Below, in pieces: positions 8,544-18,600 of a DNA stretch of 64,000 bases (position 1 is the stretch's first letter; every line of letters starts with the position of its first letter). This DNA is from Phocaeicola dorei. Lineage in GTDB: Bacteria; Bacteroidota; Bacteroidia; Bacteroidales; Bacteroidaceae. The stretch covers positions 4,495,501 to 4,559,500 of the forward strand of contig NZ_CP046176.1 of assembly GCF_013009555.1 (NCBI RefSeq), read 5' to 3'. The notes beneath the pieces were generated by a model. That model worked only from the letters and a program-made list of their open reading frames with translations, was not told where the DNA came from and did not search any database. The translations under genes and the position numbers were made by a program.

Positions 8544-10892
8544 TTAATAACCGAAACCGGTTGTTTTTACATATACCTTATAATCTTTAATCATGCCTGG
8601 AGCTCCTTGTTCCGCACGCGGCAGGATACGAAAACCAGTCACGTTATATTCCTTGCCGAGATCTATCACCACCTGATGGGGATAAGCTGTATTGTCCACC
8701 GTCTGCCAGAAAGTACTTTCCTGCAGGTCATAGATCTTATCGGCTGTGCGGTTGCCGCTACGGGTCTCCTCGCTGTCGGCATAAACAATCTTCCAGTTTT
8801 CACGAGAGATTTTCTGTCCTTTCTCATCCAACACGTCAAACTCCGCAATAGCAGCAATATTGGTATTATCAAAGGAAGCCAAGCCTTCCAGACAGAAGTA
8901 ACGTCCTTTCGTAGCAGGTACTTTCACTTCCTGCCAACCGTTACCTGGTTTGAAAGTACCGGCAGCTACCGGTGTTTCCTTCTCCAGTTTAATGGTTTGC
9001 CCCTGTTTACGATGCGTTTCTGGAACAGCTACGCGAAGCATATCCAAGATAGGTTTGTCCAATCCGACGATGGTCGCCTCTTTCGGACCTTTCAAGTCAA
9101 GAACAATGATTTCGTTCACTCCTTTTTTCAGCCAGCACCCCGGCATGAACAGAGTCTGCTGAGGACCGATCTCCCAGAAACGTCCCATGGCACGGCCATT
9201 CACCCATACCATACCTTTTCCCCATGACTCCATATTCAGGAATGTATCAGCCACCTTATCCAAGGTAAAAGTGGCGCGATAGTAGGCCGGAACACTTTCA
9301 TCATTTTTTTCTATGCCACAGGCGGCAGACGAGTTCATATCCTGAAAATTCCGGGAAGATACAAATTCATAATCTACGGGAAGATTATAAACAGTCCAGC
9401 CTTTCAACGTTTCGGCATTCTTACCGTTCACCAGTTCCACTTTTTCGGTGATTCCCTTACGGTCGTGAATGGATTTGTCAAAGTTCACACGTCCCATGGC
9501 TTCCACCAATAAATCAAGCTGAGTTCCGGCTTTCAATGCAGGCAATGTCAACTCCTGCTCTCCGCCACGGCGGTCCAGACGCCCCAACAGTTTCCCGTCA
9601 GCAAAGATCTGTGTCCAGTCATGTTGTTCGGTAATTTTCAAAATGGTTCCTGCTTTCACATCTTCCGGCAGACGGGTACGATACAGAATACTTCCCCAAC
9701 CCTGGTCAAATTTCTCCATCGGCCGGATCTCCTCTGTCTGCTTCGGTTCGGGAAGGTTGTTGATCAGCGGAGCCACTTGAGTGAATTTGATAGCCGGAAC
9801 TTCCATTACCGGTAAGGCTTCGGGAACTTCGGGCAATGTCTGGCCTTCGTCCATGTAATCCTTCAACATATTGCGCAAGGCGAAATATTTGTCGGTGGTC
9901 CAGCCCGCTTCGCTGATAGGAGCATCATAGTCATAACTGCTGCACATAGCCGAATAAGCCGGATTATTAGCACCGCCCCACCAGCCAAAGGTCGTTCCTC
10001 CGTGAGTCATGTACAGACTGAAGGAAATGCCTTTGTCCATCATCTCTTTCAGACCATCCACCATGATTTGTCCGTCACGGGTTTCGTGCTTACGTCCCCA
10101 GTGGTCAAACCATCCACTCCAGAATTCACTGCACATCAGTGGAGCGTCAGGACGTACTTCTTTCAGTTTGGCAAACTGCTTGTCGATATCGGCTCCCGTA
10201 CCGAAGTTTACAGTCCAAAGCAAATCATCCAAACCGTTATTCAGGAAATTAGAACTCCAGTCACATTGGAACAAAGGCACTTCGGTGAAGCCTGCGGCGC
10301 GTACCGTGTCACGGATGGCAGACACATAGGGCTTGTCCGTGCCATACGAACCATATTCGTTTTCCACCTGCACCATGATGATGTTACCGCCACGGGTAAT
10401 CTGCAAATCCTGCAATTGCTTGCCCACTTCATGCATAAAGGCTCCCACGTGCTGCATATAGAAAGGATCGAGAGTGCGAAGCTGCACGCTGTCGTTCTTC
10501 AGCAGCCACCAAGGCAGACCGCCCATTTCCCATTCCGCACATACATACGGACCGGGACGCACAATGACGTACATGCCATGCTTCTGAGCCAATTTACAGA
10601 AAGCCGCAATATCCTTGTTGCCTGTAAAGTCATAATTGCCGGGAGTTTCCTCATGCAAATTCCAAAAGACATATAGACAGAGCGTATTCATGCCCAAGGC
10701 TTTACACATTTCGATACGATGTTCCCAGTATTCACGGGGAATGCGTGGATAATGCACCTCTGCCGCTTTGACCACGAACGGTTTCCCATTCAGCAGAAAG
10801 GTATTCTTGCCCGCTTCGAATGTTCCGGACTTATTGCCGGCACATCCCGCCAGCAGCAGGACTGCCAGCAACAAAGTCAGTAATTTCTTCAT
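8544..10892 (-). CDS. GH35 beta-galactosidase lipoprotein
   Basis: The protein has 782 residues with a lipobox LLAGC (Cys17), so it is a lipoprotein, probably periplasmic or on the outer membrane. The GH35 barrel starts near residue 30 (FLLNGKPFVVKAAEVHYPRI) and contains RPGPYVCAEWEMGGLPWWLL. The acid/base is Glu179 in VQVENEYGSYG and the nucleophile is Glu256 in MCSEFWSGWFDHWG. After the barrel come beta-sandwich jelly-roll domains (ESWGKGMVWVNGRAMGRFWEIGPQ) and a C-terminal F5/8 discoidin-like sandwich (about 650-782). GH35 enzymes remove terminal beta-galactose. As the last gene of an operon with GH43 and GH51 (16-base gap to GH51), it would trim galactose exposed after arabinose removal from pectic or AGP side chains. 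Confidence 0.93.
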   Translation of the reverse strand: MKKLLTLLLAVLLLAGCAGNKSGTFEAGKNTFLLNGKPFVVKAAEVHYPRIPREYWEHRIEMCKALGMNTLCLYVFWNLHEETPGNYDFTGNKDIAAFCKLAQKHGMYVIVRPGPYVCAEWEMGGLPWWLLKNDSVQLRTLDPFYMQHVGAFMHEVGKQLQDLQITRGGNIIMVQVENEYGSYGTDKPYVSAIRDTVRAAGFTEVPLFQCDWSSNFLNNGLDDLLWTVNFGTGADIDKQFAKLKEVRPDAPLMCSEFWSGWFDHWGRKHETRDGQIMVDGLKEMMDKGISFSLYMTHGGTTFGWWGGANNPAYSAMCSSYDYDAPISEAGWTTDKYFALRNMLKDYMDEGQTLPEVPEALPVMEVPAIKFTQVAPLINNLPEPKQTEEIRPMEKFDQGWGSILYRTRLPEDVKAGTILKITEQHDWTQIFADGKLLGRLDRRGGEQELTLPALKAGTQLDLLVEAMGRVNFDKSIHDRKGITEKVELVNGKNAETLKGWTVYNLPVDYEFVSSRNFQDMNSSAACGIEKNDESVPAYYRATFTLDKVADTFLNMESWGKGMVWVNGRAMGRFWEIGPQQTLFMPGCWLKKGVNEIIVLDLKGPKEATIVGLDKPILDMLRVAVPETHRKQGQTIKLEKETPVAAGTFKPGNGWQEVKVPATKGRYFCLEGLASFDNTNIAAIAEFDVLDEKGQKISRENWKIVYADSEETRSGNRTADKIYDLQESTFWQTVDNTAYPHQVVIDLGKEYNVTGFRILPRAEQGAPGMIKDYKVYVKTTGFGY

Positions 10893-10908
10893 GTTTATTT
10901 ATCTATTG

Positions 10909-13407
10909 TTATTTTTCATTCTTGTTTATCCGGATTACTGTAAATGAATAAGCCGGCAATTCATATCCGAATTTCTCGCTTACTTCCATTGTACCGGCTA
11001 CAGGACGAGCCTGCTTGTCGGTCGGCTTGCCTGCCAGAACCGTCTTTACGGCAGTGGTGTTCATTCCTTCCAAAGATGGGAGCTCCACCTTCGCATTCAC
11101 CGCTACCGGCAGCAGATTCACCAGTTTCACGATCATATCTCCTGTCTTTCCGTCGCGGACTACCGACACACCTACCCGTTTCTTCACCGCATCTTGTGCA
11201 TTATCCAAAGTCACGGAAGAAGCGATGTATTCACTGCCCGCATTTTGTCCGTACATCTGCTGCGCATAGTAACCTACGGTGGGTTTCACCTCCGTATTAT
11301 TGAAATAAATCAAATCCGGATTCCACTGGGTATGTCCCTCCTTGGCCAACAGAGGAGCGTATGAAGTCATGGTCACCACATCAGCATTACGTTCCACGGA
11401 AGTCAGGTACAAGGCCTCAGCCAATGCTGTTTCCATGTTGTTGGGGCGTCCCGGCAGGTGAGCCGCATACTCTCCCAGATACACTTTTGCCTTGTTGCGG
11501 TCATAACGGTCATAGAAATCCTGGTTGTTGATAAACCATCCCGGAGTATTGTAATAATGCTCGTCCACCATCGGAATACCCATTTTGGTAGCAAATTTCC
11601 ATCCTTCCTCATAATCACTGCCCTCATAGAACGGACCTACGGTTCCGATAACGGTCACTTCGGGATATTTCTCCTTCACCGCATTGAAAATCATAGTGAA
11701 ACGTTCTTCAAAGATATCGGTAATCAGGTCCTCGTTACCAATGCCGATGTATTTCAGGTTAAAGGGCTTGGGGTGTCCGGCTTGCGCACGCTTCTTTCCC
11801 CATACGGTCTTCTTCGCATCTCCATTCGCATATTCTATCAAGTCCAATACATCCTGCACGTACTGCGGCATTTCCTCCATCGGGATTCCGCCTTGCTGAC
11901 CGCCACAACCCAGTTCGCCTACCGAGTGATGGCTGCAAGTTCCCGAGTTCTGACAAGGCACTCCGGCTGCCACCACGGGAACAGGTTCAGCACCCATATC
12001 CTCGCAGAACAAGAAATATTCATGATATCCCAAACCACGTGTCTGATGATAGCCCCACAAATTGCGCAGAGGCTTACGTTCCTCCAACGCTCCTATAGAG
12101 CCTTTCCAATCATAAATATTGTCCACACCATCTCCGTGAGCCACACATCCGCCGGGGAAACGGACAAAACGGGGATGAAGGTCGGCCAAGGTCTGTGCCA
12201 AATCGGCGCGCAGCCCGTTCTTTCTGCCTTTAAATGTATTCTGTGGGAAAAGAGAAACCATATCCAAGGCATACTTCCCAGCCATCTGCGGACAAACGGA
12301 CAACACGGCATCCGCAGCATCCGCCGTTGCTGTCAGTACAGCCTTTTGTTTTTTCCACTCTGTAGATGAAACCCGAATAGCAGCCTGCGCAATCTCCTTG
12401 CCGTCTTTGGTAGTCAGTCTCACAAGCACTTTTCCACCTTTCGTATCATCCAGCAGTTTGGAAAACACAGAGAAGTCATACTTCTCACCTTTTTTCACGG
12501 CAATACCGTCAAAACCGTTATTCACCAGGGCAGCACCCGGGCGGTGTACCTCCAACACTGCATAGTGGGCATTGTTAGCATGAATGGGACTGTCCTCACT
12601 GACAGACAGTTCCGCATTAGTTCCCTGTATGCTCCACGCATACGTGCTGTTCCAGTTCTTATCTCTTGCGCCGTCTTTAGCAGAATATTCAAAATCACGG
12701 TTCTGAACCAGCTCCGCATACAACCCGCCATCGGCCCCATAATTGATATCCTCAAAGAAAATACCTATTAAATGCTCGCTGATGGGCTTTACCCGTCCGG
12801 CATCCACCCGGATGGTGGCAGTGACCGGTTTCAGTCCGGCAAAACGAACGGCGTCCTGTTCGGTACGCTCATTATTCTGTATATCGCGGAATTTCTTATG
12901 CTCGGCAAAACGAATCAACTGTTCTATATCCACATAAGGTACTTTCTGCATATAGCCGTTCAAAGTATCTTTATCAAGAACAATCTGCCGGGCAGTGACC
13001 AGTCGGGGCACAGCAGGCTTCTCCGCATTGACATATTGTTGGGGAGCCCACTTCAACAAGTCGGAAGAATGGGAAGTACCCCATACTTTTCCGCTGGGGG
13101 TGAGCTGCCACCGACAATACCAACGTCCGTCTTCCGCTTTTTCCAGAAGAGGTTTAATCATTCTCTTTTCCGACCCCCAACGTCCGAAGTCACATTTCAG
13201 ATAGGCAAAGCCATCGGATACACTCAGCCACTTGTCACCATCGGGGCTCCATGCGAATTTCAGTCCGCTGCGTCCCTCGTCTTCCGGATGGGCGTAAGAG
13301 AAGATGTAGACCGAATCGGGCTCATTATATACTTTTTCCACGGCAGCACAGACGGATTGGCCTGTTGCCAATGAGGCGATTGCCAGAGATAATAAGGTCT
13401 TTTTCAT
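10909..13407 (-). CDS. GH51 alpha-L-arabinofuranosidase with N-terminal propeller-blade extension
   Basis: The protein has 832 residues and a signal peptide at 1-22. The GH51 module runs from about residue 195 (TIRVDAGRVKPISEHLIGIFFEDINYGADGGLYAELVQNRDFE) to the end. The acid/base is Glu559 in YIGIGNEDL and the nucleophile is Glu646 in VYLGEYAAH. A carbohydrate-binding-like insert occupies about 255-385. Residues 25-130 are an extra domain with the pattern YIFSYAHPEDEG, FAWSPDGDKWLSV and SSDLLKWAPQ, resembling one or two blades of a GH43-type propeller. GH51 enzymes cleave terminal alpha-L-arabinofuranosyl links. The gene sits between GH43 and GH35 genes with gaps of 27 and 16 bases, so the three form one operon. 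Confidence 0.93.
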   Translation of the reverse strand: MKKTLLSLAIASLATGQSVCAAVEKVYNEPDSVYIFSYAHPEDEGRSGLKFAWSPDGDKWLSVSDGFAYLKCDFGRWGSEKRMIKPLLEKAEDGRWYCRWQLTPSGKVWGTSHSSDLLKWAPQQYVNAEKPAVPRLVTARQIVLDKDTLNGYMQKVPYVDIEQLIRFAEHKKFRDIQNNERTEQDAVRFAGLKPVTATIRVDAGRVKPISEHLIGIFFEDINYGADGGLYAELVQNRDFEYSAKDGARDKNWNSTYAWSIQGTNAELSVSEDSPIHANNAHYAVLEVHRPGAALVNNGFDGIAVKKGEKYDFSVFSKLLDDTKGGKVLVRLTTKDGKEIAQAAIRVSSTEWKKQKAVLTATADAADAVLSVCPQMAGKYALDMVSLFPQNTFKGRKNGLRADLAQTLADLHPRFVRFPGGCVAHGDGVDNIYDWKGSIGALEERKPLRNLWGYHQTRGLGYHEYFLFCEDMGAEPVPVVAAGVPCQNSGTCSHHSVGELGCGGQQGGIPMEEMPQYVQDVLDLIEYANGDAKKTVWGKKRAQAGHPKPFNLKYIGIGNEDLITDIFEERFTMIFNAVKEKYPEVTVIGTVGPFYEGSDYEEGWKFATKMGIPMVDEHYYNTPGWFINNQDFYDRYDRNKAKVYLGEYAAHLPGRPNNMETALAEALYLTSVERNADVVTMTSYAPLLAKEGHTQWNPDLIYFNNTEVKPTVGYYAQQMYGQNAGSEYIASSVTLDNAQDAVKKRVGVSVVRDGKTGDMIVKLVNLLPVAVNAKVELPSLEGMNTTAVKTVLAGKPTDKQARPVAGTMEVSEKFGYELPAYSFTVIRINKNEK

Positions 13408-13434
13408 GGTATATACTTTATTGTTATGTTTCTT

Positions 13435-15378
13435 TTATAACGTGGGAACAACCTTCCTGATGGTTCCGTCCGGATTAAATTCCATACGGTCTATACATAC
13501 TTCACGATGCACGCCAGGACCCTTCTCACGGTCTATAAAGTTCTTATTAATACGATGATATACAATGTACCACTCATCCGTACCCGGAATTTGCAGCACC
13601 GCATTGTGGGCAGGCCCATAGATTTCCTTTGCAGGGTCCTGAATCAGCACCACCGGCTTCTTGGCCACCTTTATGGGACCCAACGGAGATTTTGACGTAC
13701 CGTATGCCACATGATAGTTAGGCGAACCGGTATCGTCCACAGACCACATAAAATAGTAAAGTCCGTTACGATAGAACACATACGCCGCTTCACGGAAAGC
13801 ATAATCCTTCAGGCTTCCCCCTTTCGGAGTCAATACGGTCAGGGTATTCTCCTTGATGGAAAGCATATCCTCATTCAGCTCGGCGCCTGCCATATAGCCA
13901 TTACCCCAATACAGATAGGATTTTCCCGAAACCGGATCGGTAAACACATCCACATCAATCTGCTGTCCGTGGCCCACAGGAGATTCGGTGAGGATGGGAT
14001 GTCCCAAGTCTTTGAACGGACCGGTGGGAGAATCGGCTACCGCCACCCCGATCTGCTTGCCGCCTCCGGCTGTAGGGTTACCACTGAAATAGAAAAAATA
14101 TTTATACTTTCCGTCCACCATTTTTTCTTCAATACATGGAGCCCACGCGTTTCCATCCGCCCATGTCACCTGGTCGGATTTCAAATCAAGCATCACCCCT
14201 TCATCTTTCCAGTCCTTCAGATTATCCGAAGAGAAGACACTGAAATACCATCCGCCCCATCCGGGCTGTCCGTCGGTGGTGGAATAGATATAATATTTTT
14301 TAGTCTGATGAGAATACAATATCTCGGGGTCAGCATGGAAACCTTGCAGCACGGGATTGTTGGGAATCGTCATATTGCCCATTTCCTTTGAAGGCCATTT
14401 GTCGGTGATGCGCTTCAACTCGGCACGGGTAATGGGGATGATAGTTCCGTGACGCGGATGAAAATTCATCTTCACCTCACTGTCTATCACTTTAAAGTTT
14501 TTCAAATCGGTCGTTTCGGTAAACTGGTATTTACCTTTCATATAGACATCATACATCAAGATGTATTTATTCTGACCTATCAGTTTGAAAGTTCCCGCAC
14601 CTTCCACCGCTTCCGGGGTCTGCTGCTTGTAGTCGGGTTCTTCCTCCCATTGTCCCGAAGTCAGCGAACGGGTAGTTGCTACCCGGATGCCGTTTCCATG
14701 TCCTTCGGTTTTATAAAACAGGTGGTAGATTCCATCTTTATATACGATATCACCGTCTATGCAAGATTTCTTGTTTTCAGGGATGAAAAGCGGTTTCGGT
14801 TCACCTTCCAGGTCGGTAAATTCTTTATTGGCATAAGCATAATAAATCACATCTGCCTCATCACCATATTTCATTGACCAATAGACCAAGTATTTTCCGG
14901 CTTCCGCATCGAAGATAGTCTGAGGCGCCCATACCCGTTTCAGTTTTTCCTGTCCGGCATAACGTTTCTGCATATTGATGACAGAATGGTTCCAGTTCAC
15001 CAAGTCTGTAGATTTCAGCAACACCATGGCACGATTGGAATCCCATCCATTGTCAGAAACCATATCGGTAACCACCATATAGAATGTCTTTCCGTCTTTG
15101 CAACGCAGGATATGCGGGTCGCGCACACCACCGGTAGAACTGATGATTTTGGAATCAATGACAGGTTTGTTGTCATTCAATGCCCAATAGGTATATCCGT
15201 CCGTACTTACCGCATAGCATACGGCTTCCTCGCTGATGTGGTTACCTGTAAAATAGGTAAAGAGATAAGCTATGTAATCTTTTTCGGCTACATTATTTTG
15301 ACTATTGGCAGATTGCTGTGCTCCTGCCAGCCAGGGCACAAGACAAGCCAAAAAGAAAGTAAGGATTTTGTGTTTCAT
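13435..15378 (-). CDS. Tandem GH43 protein (two five-bladed propellers)
   Basis: The protein has 647 residues from the ATG at 15378, which starts the signal peptide MKHKILTFFLACLVPWLAGAQ. An ATG 15 codons upstream would overlap the -7 box region. Two GH43-type propellers follow each other. In the first (about 33-325) the likely catalytic residues are Asp87 in VRDPHIL, Asp208 or Asp210 in CIDGDIV and Glu259 in AVEGAGTF. In the second (about 340-645) they are Asp350 in FHADPEI, Asp475 or Asp477 in IDVDVF and Glu530 in FREAAYVF. Both halves therefore look active. GH43 enzymes act on alpha-L-arabinofuranosides, beta-xylosides or beta-galactans; the exact link here is unknown. It is the first gene of the GH43-GH51-GH35 operon, and its promoter carries the CGGTCAA operator. 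Confidence 0.9.
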   Translation of the reverse strand: MKHKILTFFLACLVPWLAGAQQSANSQNNVAEKDYIAYLFTYFTGNHISEEAVCYAVSTDGYTYWALNDNKPVIDSKIISSTGGVRDPHILRCKDGKTFYMVVTDMVSDNGWDSNRAMVLLKSTDLVNWNHSVINMQKRYAGQEKLKRVWAPQTIFDAEAGKYLVYWSMKYGDEADVIYYAYANKEFTDLEGEPKPLFIPENKKSCIDGDIVYKDGIYHLFYKTEGHGNGIRVATTRSLTSGQWEEEPDYKQQTPEAVEGAGTFKLIGQNKYILMYDVYMKGKYQFTETTDLKNFKVIDSEVKMNFHPRHGTIIPITRAELKRITDKWPSKEMGNMTIPNNPVLQGFHADPEILYSHQTKKYYIYSTTDGQPGWGGWYFSVFSSDNLKDWKDEGVMLDLKSDQVTWADGNAWAPCIEEKMVDGKYKYFFYFSGNPTAGGGKQIGVAVADSPTGPFKDLGHPILTESPVGHGQQIDVDVFTDPVSGKSYLYWGNGYMAGAELNEDMLSIKENTLTVLTPKGGSLKDYAFREAAYVFYRNGLYYFMWSVDDTGSPNYHVAYGTSKSPLGPIKVAKKPVVLIQDPAKEIYGPAHNAVLQIPGTDEWYIVYHRINKNFIDREKGPGVHREVCIDRMEFNPDGTIRKVVPTL

Positions 15379-15405
15379 AATAATTAGTTCAAAAATTGTT
15401 TGATG

Positions 15406-15474
15406 CAAAGATAGAAAATACAATCCTAACGATAGGTATATAAATCTTTCAAAAGAGGGACTTTATTCGGTCAA
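15406..15474 (-). promoter_or_regulatory. Shared operator/promoter module, site F (GH43-GH51-GH35 operon)
   Basis: The minus-strand -7 box TATCTTTG lies at 15406-15413. Written on the plus strand, the upstream blocks are TCA at 15449 and CGGTCAA at 15468-15474, separated by 16 bases and including GGGAC. The CGGTCAA block starts 55 bases from the -7 box, as at five other sites in the window. The predicted leader is only about 20 bases. This links the operon to the regulon of the HTCS gene about 34 kb away. Confidence 0.68.
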
Positions 15475-15631
15475 ATGGGGGAAAATAGAAAAAATACAGC
15501 AATCTCTATTTCTAAGAATAGAACATTTTCCATCTTGCAAATAGAAATTAATTAGAAGAACAAAATCATTGATTGAAGACTCAAATATTATTATTCCGAA
15601 TGCTATCATAGAATACAAACCATTCAGTATT

Positions 15632-18600
15632 TCATTTTTTCACCTCAAATTGATAACTACCCGATTCCAACTCCAAAATAACCTTTCCATTATTTTCACC
15701 GATAAACTTGATTCCAGTACTTTTTTTTAAAATACCCTTTCCGTTCTCCTTCACATCTTTTACAGATGAAGCAGGTAGATATAATAAAGCGGAAGTATTG
15801 CCAGGAATATTGAAAGTATATCGAATGATTTCATTCTCTATTTCCCAACCACTTTCAATGCGTCCATACATAGAATCGTAATATCCTTTTGCATACTTCA
15901 TTTTACCAGCCAAATCTATCGCCGGCTTTAAGATGAAATGTTTAAATCCGGGAAAAGCCTCATCCCGCTGTATACCCAAAGAATAATTATACATCCAACT
16001 TCCTACTGCACCAAATGAATAATGATTAAATGAATTCATACGGTTATTCCCGCCAAACCCATCCAAATGGGTATAAGAATTCAAGCGTTCCCAAATAGTC
16101 GTCGCACCCTGTTCTACGGAATATAGCCAAGAAGGATAGCTTGTTTGTTGCAATAATCTATAAGCAATATCAGAATAACCATTATCTGACAGTGCCTTAC
16201 CAATCCATGCAGTGCCTATAAAACCAGTCATTAACGAATAAGATGGACATAACTTGCCACAATCAGTTGTATTCTCCCGTGTAATGGTTTCCAACAAGTT
16301 CTTTATGGCTTTTTCTTTCTGCTCATCATTAATAATATTGAATGCCAACGGAAGCACATAAGAAGTTTGAATATCAATTGATGTACCTCGTTTTTTAGGA
16401 AGAAAGGAGGAAAAGATAGTCTTACCATCATTGGGGCGAATATAGGTTTTATTAAAGAAAGTTTTCCGCTCAGCATATAATTTACTGAATCTTTCTGCAT
16501 CCATTTGCTTGCCCAAAATGGTAGCTATCTTATTCATCAATTCCAAGTCGTAGATGAAATATGCTTCCCATAAGAGTGATTTATCATTTTTCTCATCTTC
16601 CAATCCCAACCAGTCACCCAAGTCACCCCATGCTCTGTTCTGAACTAGCAAGCCTGTCTCCTTCTCAATCATTTTATCAAGTATATACTGTATGTACTGA
16701 CTCATAGCATCATAGTGTTCGTTCAACAATCTTTTATCTCCATATTGCTGATAACACTCCCAAGGCACTGTGATTCCGGCACTTCCCCATAACAGCCCAC
16801 CAAACCCTCCTCCCAGTGGAGCTATATCGGGAAAACGTCCGTCAGATCGTTGTACGTCACGCATAGATTGTACATATCTTCTAAGGAATTGAGAGACATC
16901 AGCCAGGTAAGTCGCTGTACGAGAGAAGACAGAAATATCTCCCGCCCATCCCAAACGCTCGTTGCGTTGAGGACAATCTGTGGGAATAGACAAGAAGTTA
17001 CCGGAAGAAGACCACGTAATATTTTTCCACAATTTATTAACCAATGTATTGGATGTTTCGTAGGAAGAGGCAAAGTTATGGATGGAACTAAGCACTATTC
17101 CTTTCACCGCTTCTGTCGCCAAAGGAGCATCTATACCGGTTATCTCCACAAAACGATAACCGTGGTAAGTAAAACGCGGATGAATAGTTTCCCGACCGCC
17201 TCTCGTTATATAGATATCTTGAGCCATGGCGGCACGGATATTTTCAAGCATAATCATACCAATACTTCCTTCATATTCGGGCAAATCAGGATACTTTACT
17301 TCGGCATAACGCAGACAGATTTTTGTTCCTGGTTTCATTCCTGAAAGTTGGATTTGAGGTACACCTACCATATTTTGTCCCATATCATATACAAAGACTT
17401 TTGGACGGACTTCTTCTACAGAGATTGCAGTCAGCTCATTGACCGCCTTTACTGTTTGCCCGAACTGCCCTACCAGTTTATAATTAGAATAATCATCCAC
17501 CCAAGGCATATTTGGATTTCCTGATGTACTTATATGTCCGTTCAAAGCTACTTCAACAGCTGGTTTCCAACTTTCGTTTGGAGTGTATAAAGCTGTATTC
17601 CACCCTTCCATTTCCGAGTCTTTCAGAGCATCATAAACTTCTCCTTGAAAGAGACTGCCATACAGAACAGGACCATTATTACAATACTGCCAAGTAGAAG
17701 GATCCGTAACAATCACTTTTTCATGCCCATCTTTATAGGTGATAACTAATTTAGCCAATAAAGATTGCCGATCGCCGAAGAAATTCCAATTTTCTCCAGT
17801 AAATGTAGCACCTCCACTCCACCAACCTTCTGCAAGGAAAGCTCCGATAGCATTCTGACCTATTTGTACATAGTCTGTAACATCAAAGGTCTGATATAAA
17901 TGAGTTTTATTATATTGAGTAACTCCAGGATTGAAATAATCCTCTCCAACACGCTGTCCATTTATATAAATTTCATAAATTCCGCGTGCCGTAACATATA
18001 GACGCGCTTTTACCACCCCAGTATCTGGAGAAGTAAAAACTGTACGGAGCATAGGAGATGATTTTCCTTTCGGAGTGAAAATTTCTAAAGCACCATTCGT
18101 TCCACCAAAGATCTGATACGCTTCATCCTTCACTGTCGTTATTACATTTTGAGGACTTCTAAAATTCATGATTTTCACTTTTGAAAAAGAAACAGCCTGT
18201 TCAGCCGGGACAATAAAGCCCATATCACCGACTACCGGAAAAGCAATGAAATCACCTCCTCTCCCCAACGGATTTAGATTGACAACGCCAATCTCCTTTT
18301 CTACATTATCAATATAGAACTTAGTGAAACCTAAATCAGAACTTAATGTTATCGTATGACAACCATACATATTGTCTTTATGAATCAGATTCTTAGGAAT
18401 GGAGAAACTAGCAAAAGGCATGTCCGGCTTGTCATTAGGATGGTAGCCCACCCGATAGACATTCAATATCGCTTCTTTTTTCATGGATATTGGAGCAATA
18501 TCCAATTCCACTTTGATGTAAGATTCATTCTTCCCGTTTTCCAAATGATACAAGTTCTTATTTTTGTCCATCAGACGTGCATCATTAGCTCCATAAACAA

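Noticed and set aside
11458..12369. Open reading frame of 303 codons opposite the GH51 gene
   Set aside because: Antisense shadow of a well-supported gene; no signal, domain or promoter.
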